Origin: Poa pratensis
Lineage: Eukaryota > Streptophyta > Magnoliopsida > Poales > Poaceae
NCBI GenBank assembly: GCA_947311845.1
Contig: CAMZMU010000041.1
Coordinates: forward strand, 113,452,573 to 113,516,572
DNA length: 64,000 nt
Reading direction: 5' to 3'
Under the pieces are notes generated by a model. It was not told the DNA's origin, made no database searches, and saw nothing but the letters and a program-made list of their open reading frames with translations. Of the stretch, positions 1 to 9,839 are shown piece after piece. Within the stretch, counting starts at the first letter, position 1. The number at the start of each line of letters is the position of its first letter. Both the position numbers and the translations under genes were made by a program.

Positions 1-69
1 TGTGATAATTGGATGGGTGTCATTTTGCACCATATTTGTTGTACTTGCTTCACAAAAAATGACATTTTT

Positions 70-545
70 GACAATAAAAAAATAAAAAATGATATTTATA
101 AACATAATTTGAAAAAACTCATTTCTACAACATTGTTTGTCATAACAAGACACACCTATGTCTCAAATATAGGCACATTATCACAAACTATGGCACGGGG
201 ATGGTCATATCTAGGTCATTTGACTCAAAACTTATACATGTCTATAGATGATTGACCTTTTTCTGAAGAAGGTTTTTGAAAACTTTGTCAAAACTCAGGT
301 TTATCATTTTTCCTAGCAACTAGTACACATAAAAGGAGTTCATGCCAAAGGATTTCACTTTTTGAGTATTTTTTCACTTTCTTTATTTTTTTTGAAATAA
401 ATGGTCAAAATGGACCCAGTGCCATAGTTTGTGATAAAGTGTCCATATATTGACACATAGGTGTGTCTTGGTATGTCAAACATTGTTGCCAAAAACAATT
501 TTTAAAATATTATCATAAATATCATTTTCCATTTTTTTAAGTGTT
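70..545. repeat. Fold-back (long inverted repeat) element
   Basis: The arm at about 84-199 is the diverged reverse complement of the arm at about 419-538. Shared landmarks are CACACCTATGT, TTATCACAAACTATGGCAC and a run of AAAATGATATTTAT. A spacer of roughly 220 bp lies between them. This is a MITE-like fold-back element. Its right end abuts CACTA-derived sequence at about 546, so it probably inserted into, or truncated, that element. I could not fix a target-site duplication, so the class is unknown. Confidence 0.6.
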
Positions 546-623
546 ATCAATGAACTCAGGACAGCGTCGATCACCGTACATTCATTCTCGGCTCATCTGC
601 ATTACATAAATACATCAAAAACC
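546..623 (-). pseudogene. TNPD transposase N-terminus fragment
   Basis: The reverse strand reads the same start as the complete transposase at 25639 (MSRE...MYGDRRCPEFID). The tryptophan codon after MSRE is TGA here, a premature stop. The frame is lost at about 546 where the fold-back repeat begins. This is a dead fragment that only shows which gene was truncated. Confidence 0.8.
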
Positions 624-764
624 ATTACACCAGCTAAATAATGAATAGAGATACGTGACTAAATTAATTAATACAAGTTCATCACATTAAAACCAAATTA
701 GAGTAGTGCCCAAATGTAATACATAGTTCTCACGAAATATACATCAATCGAAACTAACATACAA

Positions 765-1251
765 CTATCTAAAGAATTTAAATCCAACAACAAATGCGAT
801 CAGAATCGCAACCAAGATAACTATTGAACCAACAGCATAATGATACCAAGCTTTTTGACTAATGACATATTTTCTAATCTTTTTAAGCTTGAAGCGCATT
901 GCATCTATCTTCATCTCGTGAGCAGCGACGACGTCGGCAAGCTCGACCCCGTGAGCATCAACGATGTCGGCAATCTTCAAGTCCAATACTATCTTCTCTT
1001 CCAGGCATTGGAGACGAAGATCTTCACTTATCTTCAATTTTACATTCAAATCGTTGTTTTCTTTTTTAAAAAATTCGACAATAGGGTCGGCTGGAATTTC
1101 CGGTTCAACTACCTCCTAAATAAAAATATATCTATGTCAAGTTGGTCGTCATGATTGTTATAAACACGAAACAAAATAAATAGTTATAAAAATATACCAC
1201 ATCCGAATCATAGACCGGACGAGGGCCGACGGGGACGGATATCAAAACCAT
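765..1251 (-). CDS. CACTA accessory coiled-coil/transmembrane protein (intact, 2 exons)
   Basis: I infer two exons on the minus strand: 1251-1198 (ATG, 18 codons) and 1115-765 (stop TAG). They are separated by an 82-bp intron with GT (after GATGTG) and AG (TATTTAG). The spliced product is about 134 residues. A short proline-containing N-terminus (MVLISVPVGPRPVYDSDV) is followed by a charged, helix-favouring stretch likely to form a coiled coil (residues about 30-100). A single hydrophobic segment (about 107-129, VGSIVILVAILIAFVVG) ends in KFFR, the layout of a tail-anchored membrane protein. It sits between the CACTA right end and the transposase gene, in transposase orientation. The same gene with the same intron is present at 25802-26281 but is broken by frameshifts there. 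I do not recognise a named family. The splice model comes from consensus sites only. Confidence 0.6.
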
Positions 1252-1500
1252 GACACTATACATATTAAAAAACATAAGAAAATTATACAAGAAATAATTA
1301 TGCATTTAAATCATATAACTAACATTTTTTAAAATAAAAGATAGAAAAAGAGGCTCACCGAGGTGGTGTTGGTGACGGAGCGGCGCGGGCGATCGACGGC
1401 GGTGAGGAAGGGGACGGGACGACACTATATAAAACCACAAATTATACTTTAATTTGAGCTCAAAATGCATATAAAACAAATAAAATCCCTAACTTAGTCA

Positions 1501-1833
1501 TTTAGTACCCGAGACCTTTAGTACTGGTTGTTCTTACCATCCGGTACTAAAGGCCACTCTTTAGTACCGGTTGGTAATAACAACCGGTACTAAAGGGTAC
1601 CCTTTAGTACCGGTTGTTATTACCAACCGACCCTTTAGTACCGGTTGTTATTACCAACCGGTACTAAAGGGTAGCCTTTAGTACCGGTTGGTATTAACAA
1701 CCGGTACTAAAGGTCCTCGCCGCGGTGCCCCTGCTGGCACACGAACGCAACCGGTACTAATGCCCCCTTTAGTACTGGTTTTTGAACAACCGGTACTAAA
1801 GGGGGCGCACCATTGCCCCCTTTTCTACTAGTG
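1501..1833. repeat. CACTA subterminal repeats, copy 1
   Basis: Several direct and inverted copies of a TTTAGTACCGGTTG motif form palindromes of the type GGTTG-TTATTAC-CAACC. The array runs into the terminal CTACTAGTG. In maize En/Spm, TNPA binds subterminal repeats of this kind; the role here is inferred from that family. Confidence 0.8.
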
Positions 1834-1899
1834 TAAAAGCAACGAAAGAAAAGAAGAAAAAAAGGGAAGAAGGACGGCGGCTGTAGGAGACGACCTCAC

Positions 1900-1971
1900 C
1901 TGAGCAGTGGAGGAGATCCACCGGACGGCAGCGCGTGCGACTTCTTCCTCTCGCTCGGCCGACGAAGCCAT
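1900..1971 (-). CDS. Candidate first coding exon of a disrupted gene
   Basis: On the minus strand an ATG at 1971 opens 24 codons (MASSAEREEEVARAAVRWIS...TAQ). They end exactly at a consensus donor, CTCAG/GTGAGG, at 1900/1899. About 250 bp of GC-rich, pyrimidine-rich leader lies upstream (1972-2230). The intron would run into the CACTA terminus at 1833 only 66 bp later, so any downstream exons are gone or displaced. The product is not recognised. The evidence is the reading frame, donor site and base composition only, and GC-rich DNA can produce such patterns by chance. Confidence 0.3.
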
Positions 1972-2467
1972 GACGCTGGCGTTGGCCCCAGAGTGTACTC
2001 GACGCCGCAATCCATCACGGCAGCATGGCAGGAGCCCGGCTCCGTCGTTGCGGCCAGGGAGAGAAAAGAGGGCAAACGGGATGGGGATTGGGGAGAGACG
2101 GAGGGGAAGCAGGAGGGGGGCGAGTGGAGGCGGCCGCGTCGGGAGGAGAACCGCGGCGTCGTCGTAGGCCTCTCCCCGCGGCGACGGCTCGGAGCTCCTG
2201 TGCGTCCACGGCGGCCGCCTTGGGAGAGGAAAGCGAGGTGGATGGGGAAAAATGAGGAAGATTAGGATCTAGGATTACGGTGTGGTTTTATATATGTAGG
2301 GACAGATCCGCAATTTCCAGTGAACGTAGAGGATTTTGTGCAGAAAGACCACGCACACTGTCCAACACTGCAGCTACTGTATCTAGCTACAGTGCCACGA
2401 GCGCTGAGAGCTCGCTAAAGTGCTCAGCTTTCATATAGTTAGATATATATAGCCAGTGACGAAGAAG
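1972..2467. other. GC-rich leader-like DNA, then unassigned sequence
   Basis: 1972-2265 is strongly GC-rich with overlapping spurious frames on both strands. It could be the 5' leader or promoter of the candidate exon at 1900-1971. From 2266 to 2467 the sequence is ordinary, with no recognisable feature. Confidence 0.3.
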
Positions 2468-2790
2468 GCCCATATGCATGCAACGCGTCTCTGTCGCCGT
2501 GGGCAGCAAAAAGCTTGCCGCTTTAGTGAGATGGGATTTGTTCTCAGTGTACGTGTGGTGTCGATTTCAGACCCACGTGAATATGTTTAAGTTGATCGAT
2601 CTCTGGCTTAAGCTTTTACACGATGGAAAGACACAATGACGCACGTACAGGTCAAGAAAATGACATGGCAAAATCTAATGTGCAACTTGAACGATATGTC
2701 ACTAAAATAGTGTGTGTAATCCTGCGCTTTCGAGCAGGCTAGTCTGTTGAACTGACGAAATGAATGTGACATGGTCATATGAACAGGTAC
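2468..2790. repeat. Dispersed repeat, copy 1 (paralogue of 5820-6233/7065)
   Basis: This stretch is a diverged direct copy of 5820-6233 continuing at 7065. Shared landmarks include GCATGCAA-GCGTCTCTGTC, AAGTTGAT-GATCTCTG and GGTCAAGAAAATGACAT. It is uninterrupted at the point equivalent to 6233, so it serves as a natural empty site for the retroposon in copy 2. The class of the repeat is unknown. Confidence 0.7.
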
Positions 2791-3515
2791 AATAAGCTAC
2801 TTTAAATACTTTTTTATCAATGCAAAAAAAAAACTGTGTGCACCGTTCTCGATGTTGAGGCTGGGGCGATGCTCCCTATTCAACAAAAAAGACCAACAAG
2901 TACAAATCAGCCGGCACGACACTGAGGGGTGGGTTTCGGCTGGGGCGTGTCTAGGCTAGAATAAAGACAACACAACACAACTCTAGCTCTTCTCACTCAT
3001 GAGTAGTAATTCGATGCAATCATTTATGTAAAAAGTATCCGCTCCCAGGGCCGACGCTACAGGCCAAACCTTAGCACCGCTAAAGCTCCCGGTCGGCGTC
3101 CTTCTCACCGCCGCTGCCACCGGCGTCGGCCGCGGTGGCGGCGGGACTCGGCGCTGAAGATGCCTGAGCGGGTGGATGCTGCGGTGACTTCCAGGAGCCG
3201 CTAGGGCGACGTCTGCGGGAAGATCGAGCGTGAAGGCCAGGGCAGCGCCCCTGATCTTGTGACGGTGGCAGTTCCCCTTGTTAGCCTTCACCTGCGCAGT
3301 GATCGAGGCTAGGGCGGGGTGGCGGTGGTGATCCCCTGTGGCGACAATCTGGCGGCGGAGGCGCGTGGATTTGGGGATCCTTCGGGAACCCTAGGCCATG
3401 CCCTCTCCGCTGCCCTTCAGTAGCCGTCGGGAGATCGTGCGCAAGTCGTGTTGGCCCTTCTGGTTGTGGCCTGGCGTGAGCTGAGCGGCGAGGTAGGGGC
3501 GGGTGTGGCGTGCCG
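2791..3515. other. Unassigned GC-rich segment
   Basis: About 2791-2990 is AT-rich with a short A-run. 3040-3515 is GC-rich with frames on both strands that look like composition artefacts. There is no recognisable domain, terminal repeat or splice structure. It may be the 5' part of an old LINE-like or captured sequence, but I cannot support that. Confidence 0.3.
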
Positions 3516-3970
3516 ATACGTTCATAACATTTCTATAAGTTTTGATTGTTTCATACTACTTTTATATCATTGCCACATATTTATGTTGTGATTTAATATC
3601 ATTTCGTGGCATTTTATTGCACTGACCTGTTAATAAGATGCCAAGTGCCTGTTTTCTGCTGTTTCTGAGTTTCAGAAAACTATTAAAGAAATATCGTTGA
3701 AAAAGGACGCCAATCTACGTGGATTTTTATGAAGACAGAAGCCCAAAGACCAACCCAGGGGGCCCACAGCCACCACGCGGGTGGGACCTGTAGGAGGGGG
3801 GCGCATTCTAGGCCGCGTGACCTCCTCGGATATTGCCTCCCCGAGGGTCTTCGGCTATAAAATCCCTCTTTACCTAAAACGCTCGACACCTCGAAGAATT
3901 TTCCCAGAAATGTAAACAGAGTCGCTGTCATCTGAAAACCTAGTTTGGGGCCCTATTCTGGCACCTTGTG
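3516..3970 (+). mobile_element. LTR retrotransposon LTR fragment (plus orientation)
   Basis: The sequence reads like the promoter half of a Triticeae LTR. A GATACGTTCATAAC-type start is followed by an AT-rich stretch, then a GGCCCACAGCC-rich segment, then a TATA box (3856-3862) and a GGCACC end. No partner LTR or TSD is visible. The neighbouring segment at 3971-5108 is a different LTR in the opposite orientation, so this is a truncated relic. Confidence 0.45.
3856..3862 (+). promoter_or_regulatory. TATA box of LTR fragment
   Basis: TATAAAA is preceded by CTTCGGC and followed by a pyrimidine-rich leader, the usual arrangement of U3/R in grass LTRs. The assignment depends on 3516-3970 being an LTR. 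Confidence 0.4.
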
Positions 3971-5108
3971 ACCCCTTTAGATAAAATCATCGCCTCTATA
4001 ACGATGCAAGAAACATTTTCAAGCATCCCGGGTAATCTCATGTCCGCCTATAAATCTACCAAAAAGCTTTCAGCCTCTCACCAGCATAATATGTCTCTCA
4101 TGATAACTTCTCCGGAACACTTCCAATTCTTATCGGAGTTGCTCCTGAGACATCGAATTAATCCGACCACTTCTCATAACCACAATAACTACAAAAGACA
4201 CTCTCAATAAAAGATTGACACAGCTTAAGCATGTGAATAGGAAGGTTCGGCAATACACAAACATGTTCGGAGTACCTACCGAAAAATAACCAACATCGGA
4301 GCCATGGGAGCCCATGATGGCTACTTCATATTAAGGAATAACGAAAGAACCTTGGCGAGTTAATCCCCTTAGCTTCATGATACCAACGATATCGCGAGGT
4401 GAGACAATGTGTGTCGTGTGAACAAACCATTCGATCACTACACATGTAAACTCGTACCGATATCATTCTCTTTTCTCATCCATATCTCCGATATCTTCGC
4501 GATAAATCACACTGTGTCTAGCCAGATGATTGGTTGATATCGGTGATATTGAGATGTCCCAGAGTATGTATCTCTCCATCGCCTGGAGGAGTAAGTTTCC
4601 AGTATTGAACAATCTCAGTTCCATTACACACTTTAGGTTATACCCGAAAGTCACCGTTATAATCTCCTGTTACGGTAGACGGTTGATGACCACCAGAGCA
4701 TAACTGGCAAGATGTGCGGTCACTAGAAGTTCTCATGGTATATGGATATAACCTAATGAAAACTTCATATTCACTTTGATAATTTCATCAACAATGATTC
4801 ATCTCTTAGCAAGATCATATACTTGGGTCGGTTCGGGACCATTGTTATCATTACAATATATTCTCACTGTTGTTTGACTTACACAAAGTTCGTGATCAGG
4901 AAAATGTGACCATCACACAACATATAAGCAAATCTCAGAGACTAGATTAAGAACATTTGCTTATTCATATCTCTTCACGTCCATGTGGGTTTTCCTTCGA
5001 ATAGTCATTATTAAAGTACCACATCAGTCATAGCATAAAGATATAAATCTTAATGAACTAGAAGTACATAATATCTCAAATTAATGTCTCTACGGCATAC
5101 CTCCAACA
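3971..5108 (-). mobile_element. LTR fragment, minus orientation (TGTTGGAG-type)
   Basis: On the minus strand it begins at 5108 with TGTTGGAGGTATGCCGTAGA, the start typical of a common Triticeae LTR group. It continues with AT-rich LTR-like sequence down to about 3971, where it meets the other LTR fragment. The far end and any internal region are missing, and I find no TSD. ORFs inside are not meaningful. Confidence 0.5.
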
Positions 5109-5117
5109 AATACACTA

Positions 5118-5288
5118 CTCCCCCTTCTCCCCCCACCCCCGGTTAAGTTATACAAGGCACTGGACCTACCTTTTCAATTTTCTTCATTCAAATGTATCTA
5201 GACTTATTTAGTACATAAATTCACTTATTTCAGTATGTAGTCAAAATTGAAAGTAGGTCCAATGCCTTATATTAGTGAAAGGAGGAAG
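5118..5288. mobile_element. Degenerate Stowaway-like MITE
   Basis: It is flanked by TA (5116-5117, 5289-5290). The ends resemble CTCCCCC and GGAGGAAG. The interior halves are inverted copies, with AAGGCACTGGACCTAC facing GTAGGTCCAATGCCTT. The ends have drifted from the family consensus. Confidence 0.55.
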
Positions 5289-5290
5289 TA

Positions 5291-5819
5291 ATTTAAAATG
5301 GTACTCTTATGAAGTTTCTTAATATTCAGTGCAAGCCTTCAACTTAATCATCCAAACAAAGTTTTGTAAGAATGGGTCTCTTTTTCAGTCAAATCTTGTG
5401 CCTGGCCTTCATTTAACATTCATGACAAGGAATGTGAATTAAACTCGCCACTTCCATGATAAAGTATTTATTTACCACAATTTAGAGGTTTTAAATAGAA
5501 AAATGAAATTAAAATGTTTTTGGCATGGAGTCATATTTGTCGGTATATCAGTTTTGTATAGACATGATAAGAAAGTACAAAAATTGAAATGGTACATTCT
5601 TCACAAAATGGACTGTCTCCTAAGATAAGTTTGTTGGCTTAGAGTGTAAATATCGTAACCAAATTTCATAATATTTTGGCTTATTTTTAATTTATATTTT
5701 AACTAAGAATATTTTAACATTTCTAACAAGGAATGTGAACTAAAATCATCATTTTTGTGATGAAAAAACTCGACACAAATTTAGGTAGCTCATGTTTTCA
5801 CCGTTCTATAGCAATTAAC
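5291..5819. other. AT-rich, nothing recognised
   Basis: AT-rich DNA with no ORF, terminal repeat or internal repeat that I can support. Confidence 0.5.
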
Positions 5820-6233
5820 GGCCGTGCATGCAATGCGTCTCTGTCTCCCTGGGTAGCAAAAAACTTGCTGCTTTAGTGACATGAGATTGGATCTATTCAC
5901 AACACGTGGTGTCAATTTCAGGCTGGCATGAATTAATATAGTATTTAAGTTGATAGATCTCTGACTTACATGATGGAAAGAACGACGTACCGTACTGGTC
6001 AAGAAAATGACATAAAGCAAAAATCTAATCGTCGCACTTATTTTCAAGCAGTAGTATGCGTACGCCGAGTAAAAATCTAATCGAATGATAAAGCGCCTGC
6101 TTTATAAACCTAAAAAAATGATATGCATTATGTCACTACTAGATTAGTGTGTTAAGGCCCTCGCTCTCAACCAGGTTGTGAACGTCCTAATTAATTAATT
6201 TGAAGGACAACGTAAAAGAATGTGACACAGCCA
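5820..6233. repeat. Dispersed repeat, copy 2 (interrupted)
   Basis: This is a diverged direct copy of 2468-2790. It is interrupted after 6233 by the poly-A retroposon at 6234-7044 and resumes at 7065 (GACGAACAAGAAG), which aligns with the uninterrupted copy near 2770-2790. Confidence 0.7.
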
Positions 6234-7044
6234 TAGAAACTCCTCGCCTCTTATCCCTTGCTACAGTTCAAAGCAGGCGATAAGGAGGCGACCCCGTTTT
6301 CTCCACCGCGCCGCCGGCCAGGCCGTGGTTCCCTCCCTCTCCGCCTGCCGCCTCGGCGCGGGAGAGTGGGGAACCCCGGTCCTGCGTTTCCGGCTTGTAG
6401 GTTGTAGATTAGGTGTGCGTGCCTGGCCGACGGCGGCGAATACGGTGGCGATGGCGTCGGCGTGTGAGGCGAGGTCCTTCCCCTCCTTTCCCTGTTCCGG
6501 CTTCGTCTTCGTCGCCGGGGAGGTCGTGAAGGTGTTGCGTCCGGTGCGTCTCTCTGTTTCTGCTTCTCCGGCCGGCCGTGGCGGCGAGGGGAGGAGTTGG
6601 TGGAGCTTGGCATTCCCTTTTTGTTCGTGCAGGTGGTGGTGGTCTCCTTCTTCGTCTCTGCTCCGGCCGGCCTTGGTGGCGATGGGAGCGGCGACTGGAG
6701 GTGGGTGGGCGCTCGTGGTGGCTGGCCTGGGCGATGCTGAGTCGGCTGGAAGCTGGGTGGTCGTGCGCGTTCATCGCGGCTAGGTTCCGTCGCGCTGAGG
6801 CGGACGACTCTTGCGGTCATCTACAACGTGTGGCGGCGCTCTGTTCCCGACGGCAGGAGGTACGGCGACGGCGGCGTCGGCTAGGTTCTTGGGAGCCGGC
6901 GATGGATCCGATTGAAGTTCTTCCAGGGTGCTCTGGGTGCTTCGTGCAATTTGCAGGGTCCTTTTGTATTTTTTTTCTTTGTTGGACTTGCTTTTAATTT
7001 GTACTGAGTGTTTTGAATATATGGATCGGATCCTTTCTAAAAAA
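6234..7044 (+). mobile_element. Poly-A retroposon with 20-bp target duplications
   Basis: A 20-bp direct repeat, AAAAGAATGTGACACAGCCA, lies at 6214-6233 and again at 7045-7064. Between them is 811 bp ending in GGATCCTTTCT plus an A-run, the hallmark of LINE-machinery retroposition. The body is GC-rich (6300-6900) with long open frames on both strands but no recognisable reverse transcriptase or gene product. It is either a non-autonomous or 5'-truncated LINE relative or a retroposed transcript. The 3' end resembles that of the LINE at 57739, which also ends in a CTTTTCT-plus-poly-A pattern. The related sequence at 2468-2790 lacks the insertion. Confidence 0.75.
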
Positions 7045-7178
7045 AAAAGAATGTGACACAGCCAGACGAACAAGAAGTTTTGTCTGGAAGCGTGTCCTCC
7101 CGGCTAGAATGACCACGGCACGATATATTTCTTGTCAGGTATGGTATGAGACTATGCATTATGCCAGCAAGCTTGCTA

Positions 7179-7341
7179 TTCTTTCCGTTTCATATATTTT
7201 AGCATTTTTGAAATCGCATGTATATAGACGAATTTAATGTGTATAATTCACTTTTTTTTGCTCTGTATATAGTCCGTATGCATTAAATATCTAAAATATC
7301 TTAAACTATACATCAGAGGTTAAACTATACATAAGAGGGAG
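7179..7341. mobile_element. Degenerate Stowaway-like MITE
   Basis: TA flanks (7177-7178, 7342-7343), a TTCTTTCCG left end and an AGAGGGAG right end, with an AT-rich interior. The ends are more diverged than in the other copies. Confidence 0.45.
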
Positions 7342-7411
7342 TAGATTAGAACAGACTCTTGAAAGCATGCACCCTGACCGTGCCGATTATCACCAGCTGG
7401 TACTGGTTGAG

Positions 7412-7820
7412 AGGAGAATATCTAGTGATTCCACCTCTTGCATGCTCCTATGATCCCATTTTGAAAAAGTCAATTTTAGTTGTTTCAAAAAATTGAAAAA
7501 AGTGTGGATGTTCACACGGCATGTGTCTACGATTTTAAAAAACTTCAGATCCAAATTCGAAAAGCACATTGAGAAACAAAAAAGGCAAATCCACATGTGA
7601 ATAGTGTCACTTTACTTGTTTGTCTTTTTGTGACACTATTCATGCTATATTTGTCTTTTTTGTTTCTCAATATTCATTTCGAGTTTGGATCTGAAATTTT
7701 TATAGGTCATAGACACATTCTGTGTGAACATTCACATATTTTTTTAGAATTTTTCGACACAAGTAAAGTTGATTATTCAAAATGGGATCATGGGAGTATG
7801 GATCACTAGATATTCTCCCC
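7412..7820. mobile_element. Mutator-type fold-back MITE with 10-bp TSD
   Basis: The 409-bp element is nearly all inverted repeat. The left arm (AGGAGAATATCTAGTGATTC) is the reverse complement of the right arm, and the arms extend about 190 bp each around a short centre near 7600-7640. It is bracketed by an exact 10-bp direct repeat, ACTGGTTGAG (7402-7411 and 7821-7830). Target duplications of 8-11 bp with long terminal inverted repeats are characteristic of the Mutator superfamily. There is no coding capacity. Confidence 0.8.
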
Positions 7821-7881
7821 ACTGGTTGAGATACTGGACGACATGTCAGCATCTCAGAATGTTTTGATTTAAATTACATTA

Positions 7882-7973
7882 CTCCCTCCGATACATAAAA
7901 AGTGTCCGAACATTAGTTTAAATTTGAAAAAATGTGAACTAAATCTCTGACACTTTTTATGAATTGGAGGGAG
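7882..7973. mobile_element. Stowaway MITE
   Basis: 92 bp with CTCCCTCCGATACATAAAA at the left and the inverted form ending GGAGGGAG at the right. It is flanked by TA at 7880-7881 and 7974-7975. Confidence 0.9.
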
Positions 7974-8019
7974 TAGAAAAACTCCTGGACCGTTCTACCG
8001 AAACAACTACTCTGTCAAG

Positions 8020-8885
8020 ATCGAGTGTCGGAGAGAAAACACGCGCTGAAAGAAAAACACTTGGCAAACTCGCCGCTTTGCCGAGCGTGGAGAGGGAGAC
8101 ATTCAGCAAGTCTGCCGACAAAGTACCATATATATATGGCGAGTTGCCTCAGTGCTGCAGTCAGCACACTCGGCAAACTATAGGAAGGATGTTGGAGAAG
8201 CTGACTTATCATGAACGTTCTCTCTACCCTCCAAGAAGTGAGCCAGGTAATAACAACACGTTCAACAGATGGACCTCTATGAATAACCTTTAGGAATGGC
8301 AGATCCGCATGCATGACAAGTTAGCTGGACACGCCGATTTCATTGATTAATCTCATGTCGCAAATTGAAGGAAACAGACGGTGCAAACGTGTATCAATGC
8401 TTGTCTCACATGCTCATATGACGAATCCGAGCAGGTCAGTGCTGACGTATGCATATATAGGAACACAAGTCAAAACCAGTCTTTGGCGCCATTTCAAGTA
8501 TCCAGATGGAGGAAGGAAGGCAGCGTGAACATTGCCACCCCAACCATCGGCCTACCTATCTCGATCTATATGCATACGTGCATGACATCTAGAAATATCA
8601 GGATGATCAATAATCTCTCCGTCGAACCGTGAAATTCATGTGCGTTTATGTCAGGGATGTACAAAGCAAAAACCGAATGGATGAATCTACATACTGAAAG
8701 GCGTCTAAATATACATATTAGGAAAAAGATTAAAATCATATAATTTGGAATGAAGTGAGTATATCACATATTCTTAGTTGGAGAAATTAAGATAACATCA
8801 CCAACATGTTGTCATTACTTGGCTCATTTCTTAGAGGAGAGAGAACGTTTGCCGAGTGTTGGCATACTTGCCGAGCATAAGGGGC
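8020..8885. repeat. Region with dispersed TTTGCCGAGTG-type motifs
   Basis: Variants of CTCGGCAAAC and TTTGCCGAGYG occur in both orientations at about 8040-8190 and again at 8848-8880. Similar motifs form subterminal repeats of some grass DNA transposons. I cannot identify terminal repeats or a TSD, so this is an unplaced element fragment. Between the clusters I see no gene. Confidence 0.35.
8265..8335. repeat. Short duplicated segment (partner 10722-10790)
   Basis: It shares AACAGATGGACCTCTATGA, GGCAGATCCGCATG and TAGCTGGACACGCCGATTTC with 10722-10790 in direct orientation. The neighbouring GC-rich ORF copies are inverted relative to each other, so the locus has undergone more than one rearrangement. 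Confidence 0.7.
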
Positions 8886-9759
8886 GGAGCACGTCCACCA
8901 ACGGCGGGCTCCCCGTCCCGGCGCTGCCGGAAATGCCGAATCAGATCTGGCACGCCATCGAGTTCGTCGCCGGAGCTGGCTCTCGCCGGTGCAGCGGGCC
9001 AGCCCGTAGTACGGTGATAACAAATGGGGCCGCGGGCTCTAGCGCTTTGAGCGGGAGAGCAAGGAGGCCCTGGCGGTCGCTACAACACGGAGGGACGGCG
9101 CCGCTGGTGGGACGGGATCGGCCACACGGTGGCCTCCGTCATTCAGGTCGTCTGCTAGCATGCCGCAACGGGGAACCCTACCCCGTTGCGGCTGCTGCCA
9201 CAGGTTCCAGCAGCCCTGCCACGACACAACGAGCTCCAGAGCCCGCGCCACGCTGCAACGAGAACCAGGCCCACGCGCCACGACGTAACGAGCTCCAGGC
9301 CCACGAATGCCACAGCTACCGGCCGGTGAAGGAGGAGCGGCGCTCACCGTGACGTCATGGAGAAGGTGGCGGTGGCATCGTCATCCGCAAATGCCGTGAA
9401 CCACGGCGTTCACCATCGTGCAGCCGCCTCTAGCTGCATGTCCCCAGAACGGTGCCACTTTTGGTGGAGGTCATCCCAGCGGGCTACCACGTGTGATCCC
9501 CGCTGCGGAAAAAGCACGACAGCGACAACTCACGCTTCTTGGCGGCGATCGTTGACTCGGTGGAGACGCTCAAGACGGAATCGCCGGGCCTCATGGCGAC
9601 CATCGCCTCCTCCGTGCAGATGGCGGCCTCCTCCTCCTCTTGCGGCCGCGTCTCCACCAGCCGTGCGTCGCGTCAAGACAGCGCCTCCAGCAGCCGTGTC
9701 GCCTTCTCCTTCACCTACGTGCTGCTTGACGACGAGGACGACGAGGTCGACCTCAAGTA
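8878..9759 (+). pseudogene. GC-rich ORF copy A (broken), unidentified
   Basis: 8878-9240 is a diverged inverted copy of 10800-11162, which carries the same ORF with its promoter and start codon. This copy lacks the 5' end and has indels that put the conserved parts in different frames. Further downstream, 9520-9759 reads as an acidic C-terminus (FLAAIVDSVETLK...DDEDDEVDLK), possibly the end of the same original protein. I recognise the general style of small proteins found inside grass DNA transposons but no named family. It has no start codon of its own, so expression is unlikely. Confidence 0.5.
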
Positions 9760-9810
9760 GCCTAGGGTTAGGGCTAGGAGCAGGACCCCCATTGTGCCGG
9801 CCATGTGTCC

Positions 9811-9836
9811 ACCCCCCCACCCCCCCCCCCCCCCCC
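9811..9836. repeat. Poly-C tract
   Basis: A run of C broken by one A, about 24 C residues in 26 positions. The complementary G-run could form a G-quadruplex and is also a likely assembly or sequencing weak point. Confidence 0.85.
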
Positions 9837-9839
9837 AAA

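Larger units (their letters stand above)
546..1833 (-). mobile_element. CACTA (En/Spm) right-end remnant, copy 1
   Basis: The whole segment is a close copy of 25587-26520 plus the terminal repeats of the complete CACTA element at 16291-27066, in the same orientation. It ends in the CACTA terminal sequence CTACTAGTG at 1825-1833. Only the 5' gene end survives: the first codons of the transposase, the small ORF and the subterminal repeats. Everything further into the element is missing, and the left edge meets the fold-back repeat. The 934-bp body differs from the second copy mainly by point changes and short indels, so the two copies belong to one family. Confidence 0.85.

Noticed and set aside
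13..255. 80-codon ORF at the window start
   Set aside because: It lies across an arm of a fold-back repeat, is AT-rich, and has no protein-like features.
5790..6047. 85-codon minus-strand ORF
   Set aside because: It falls in a diverged repeat whose other copy (2468-2790) does not keep the frame.
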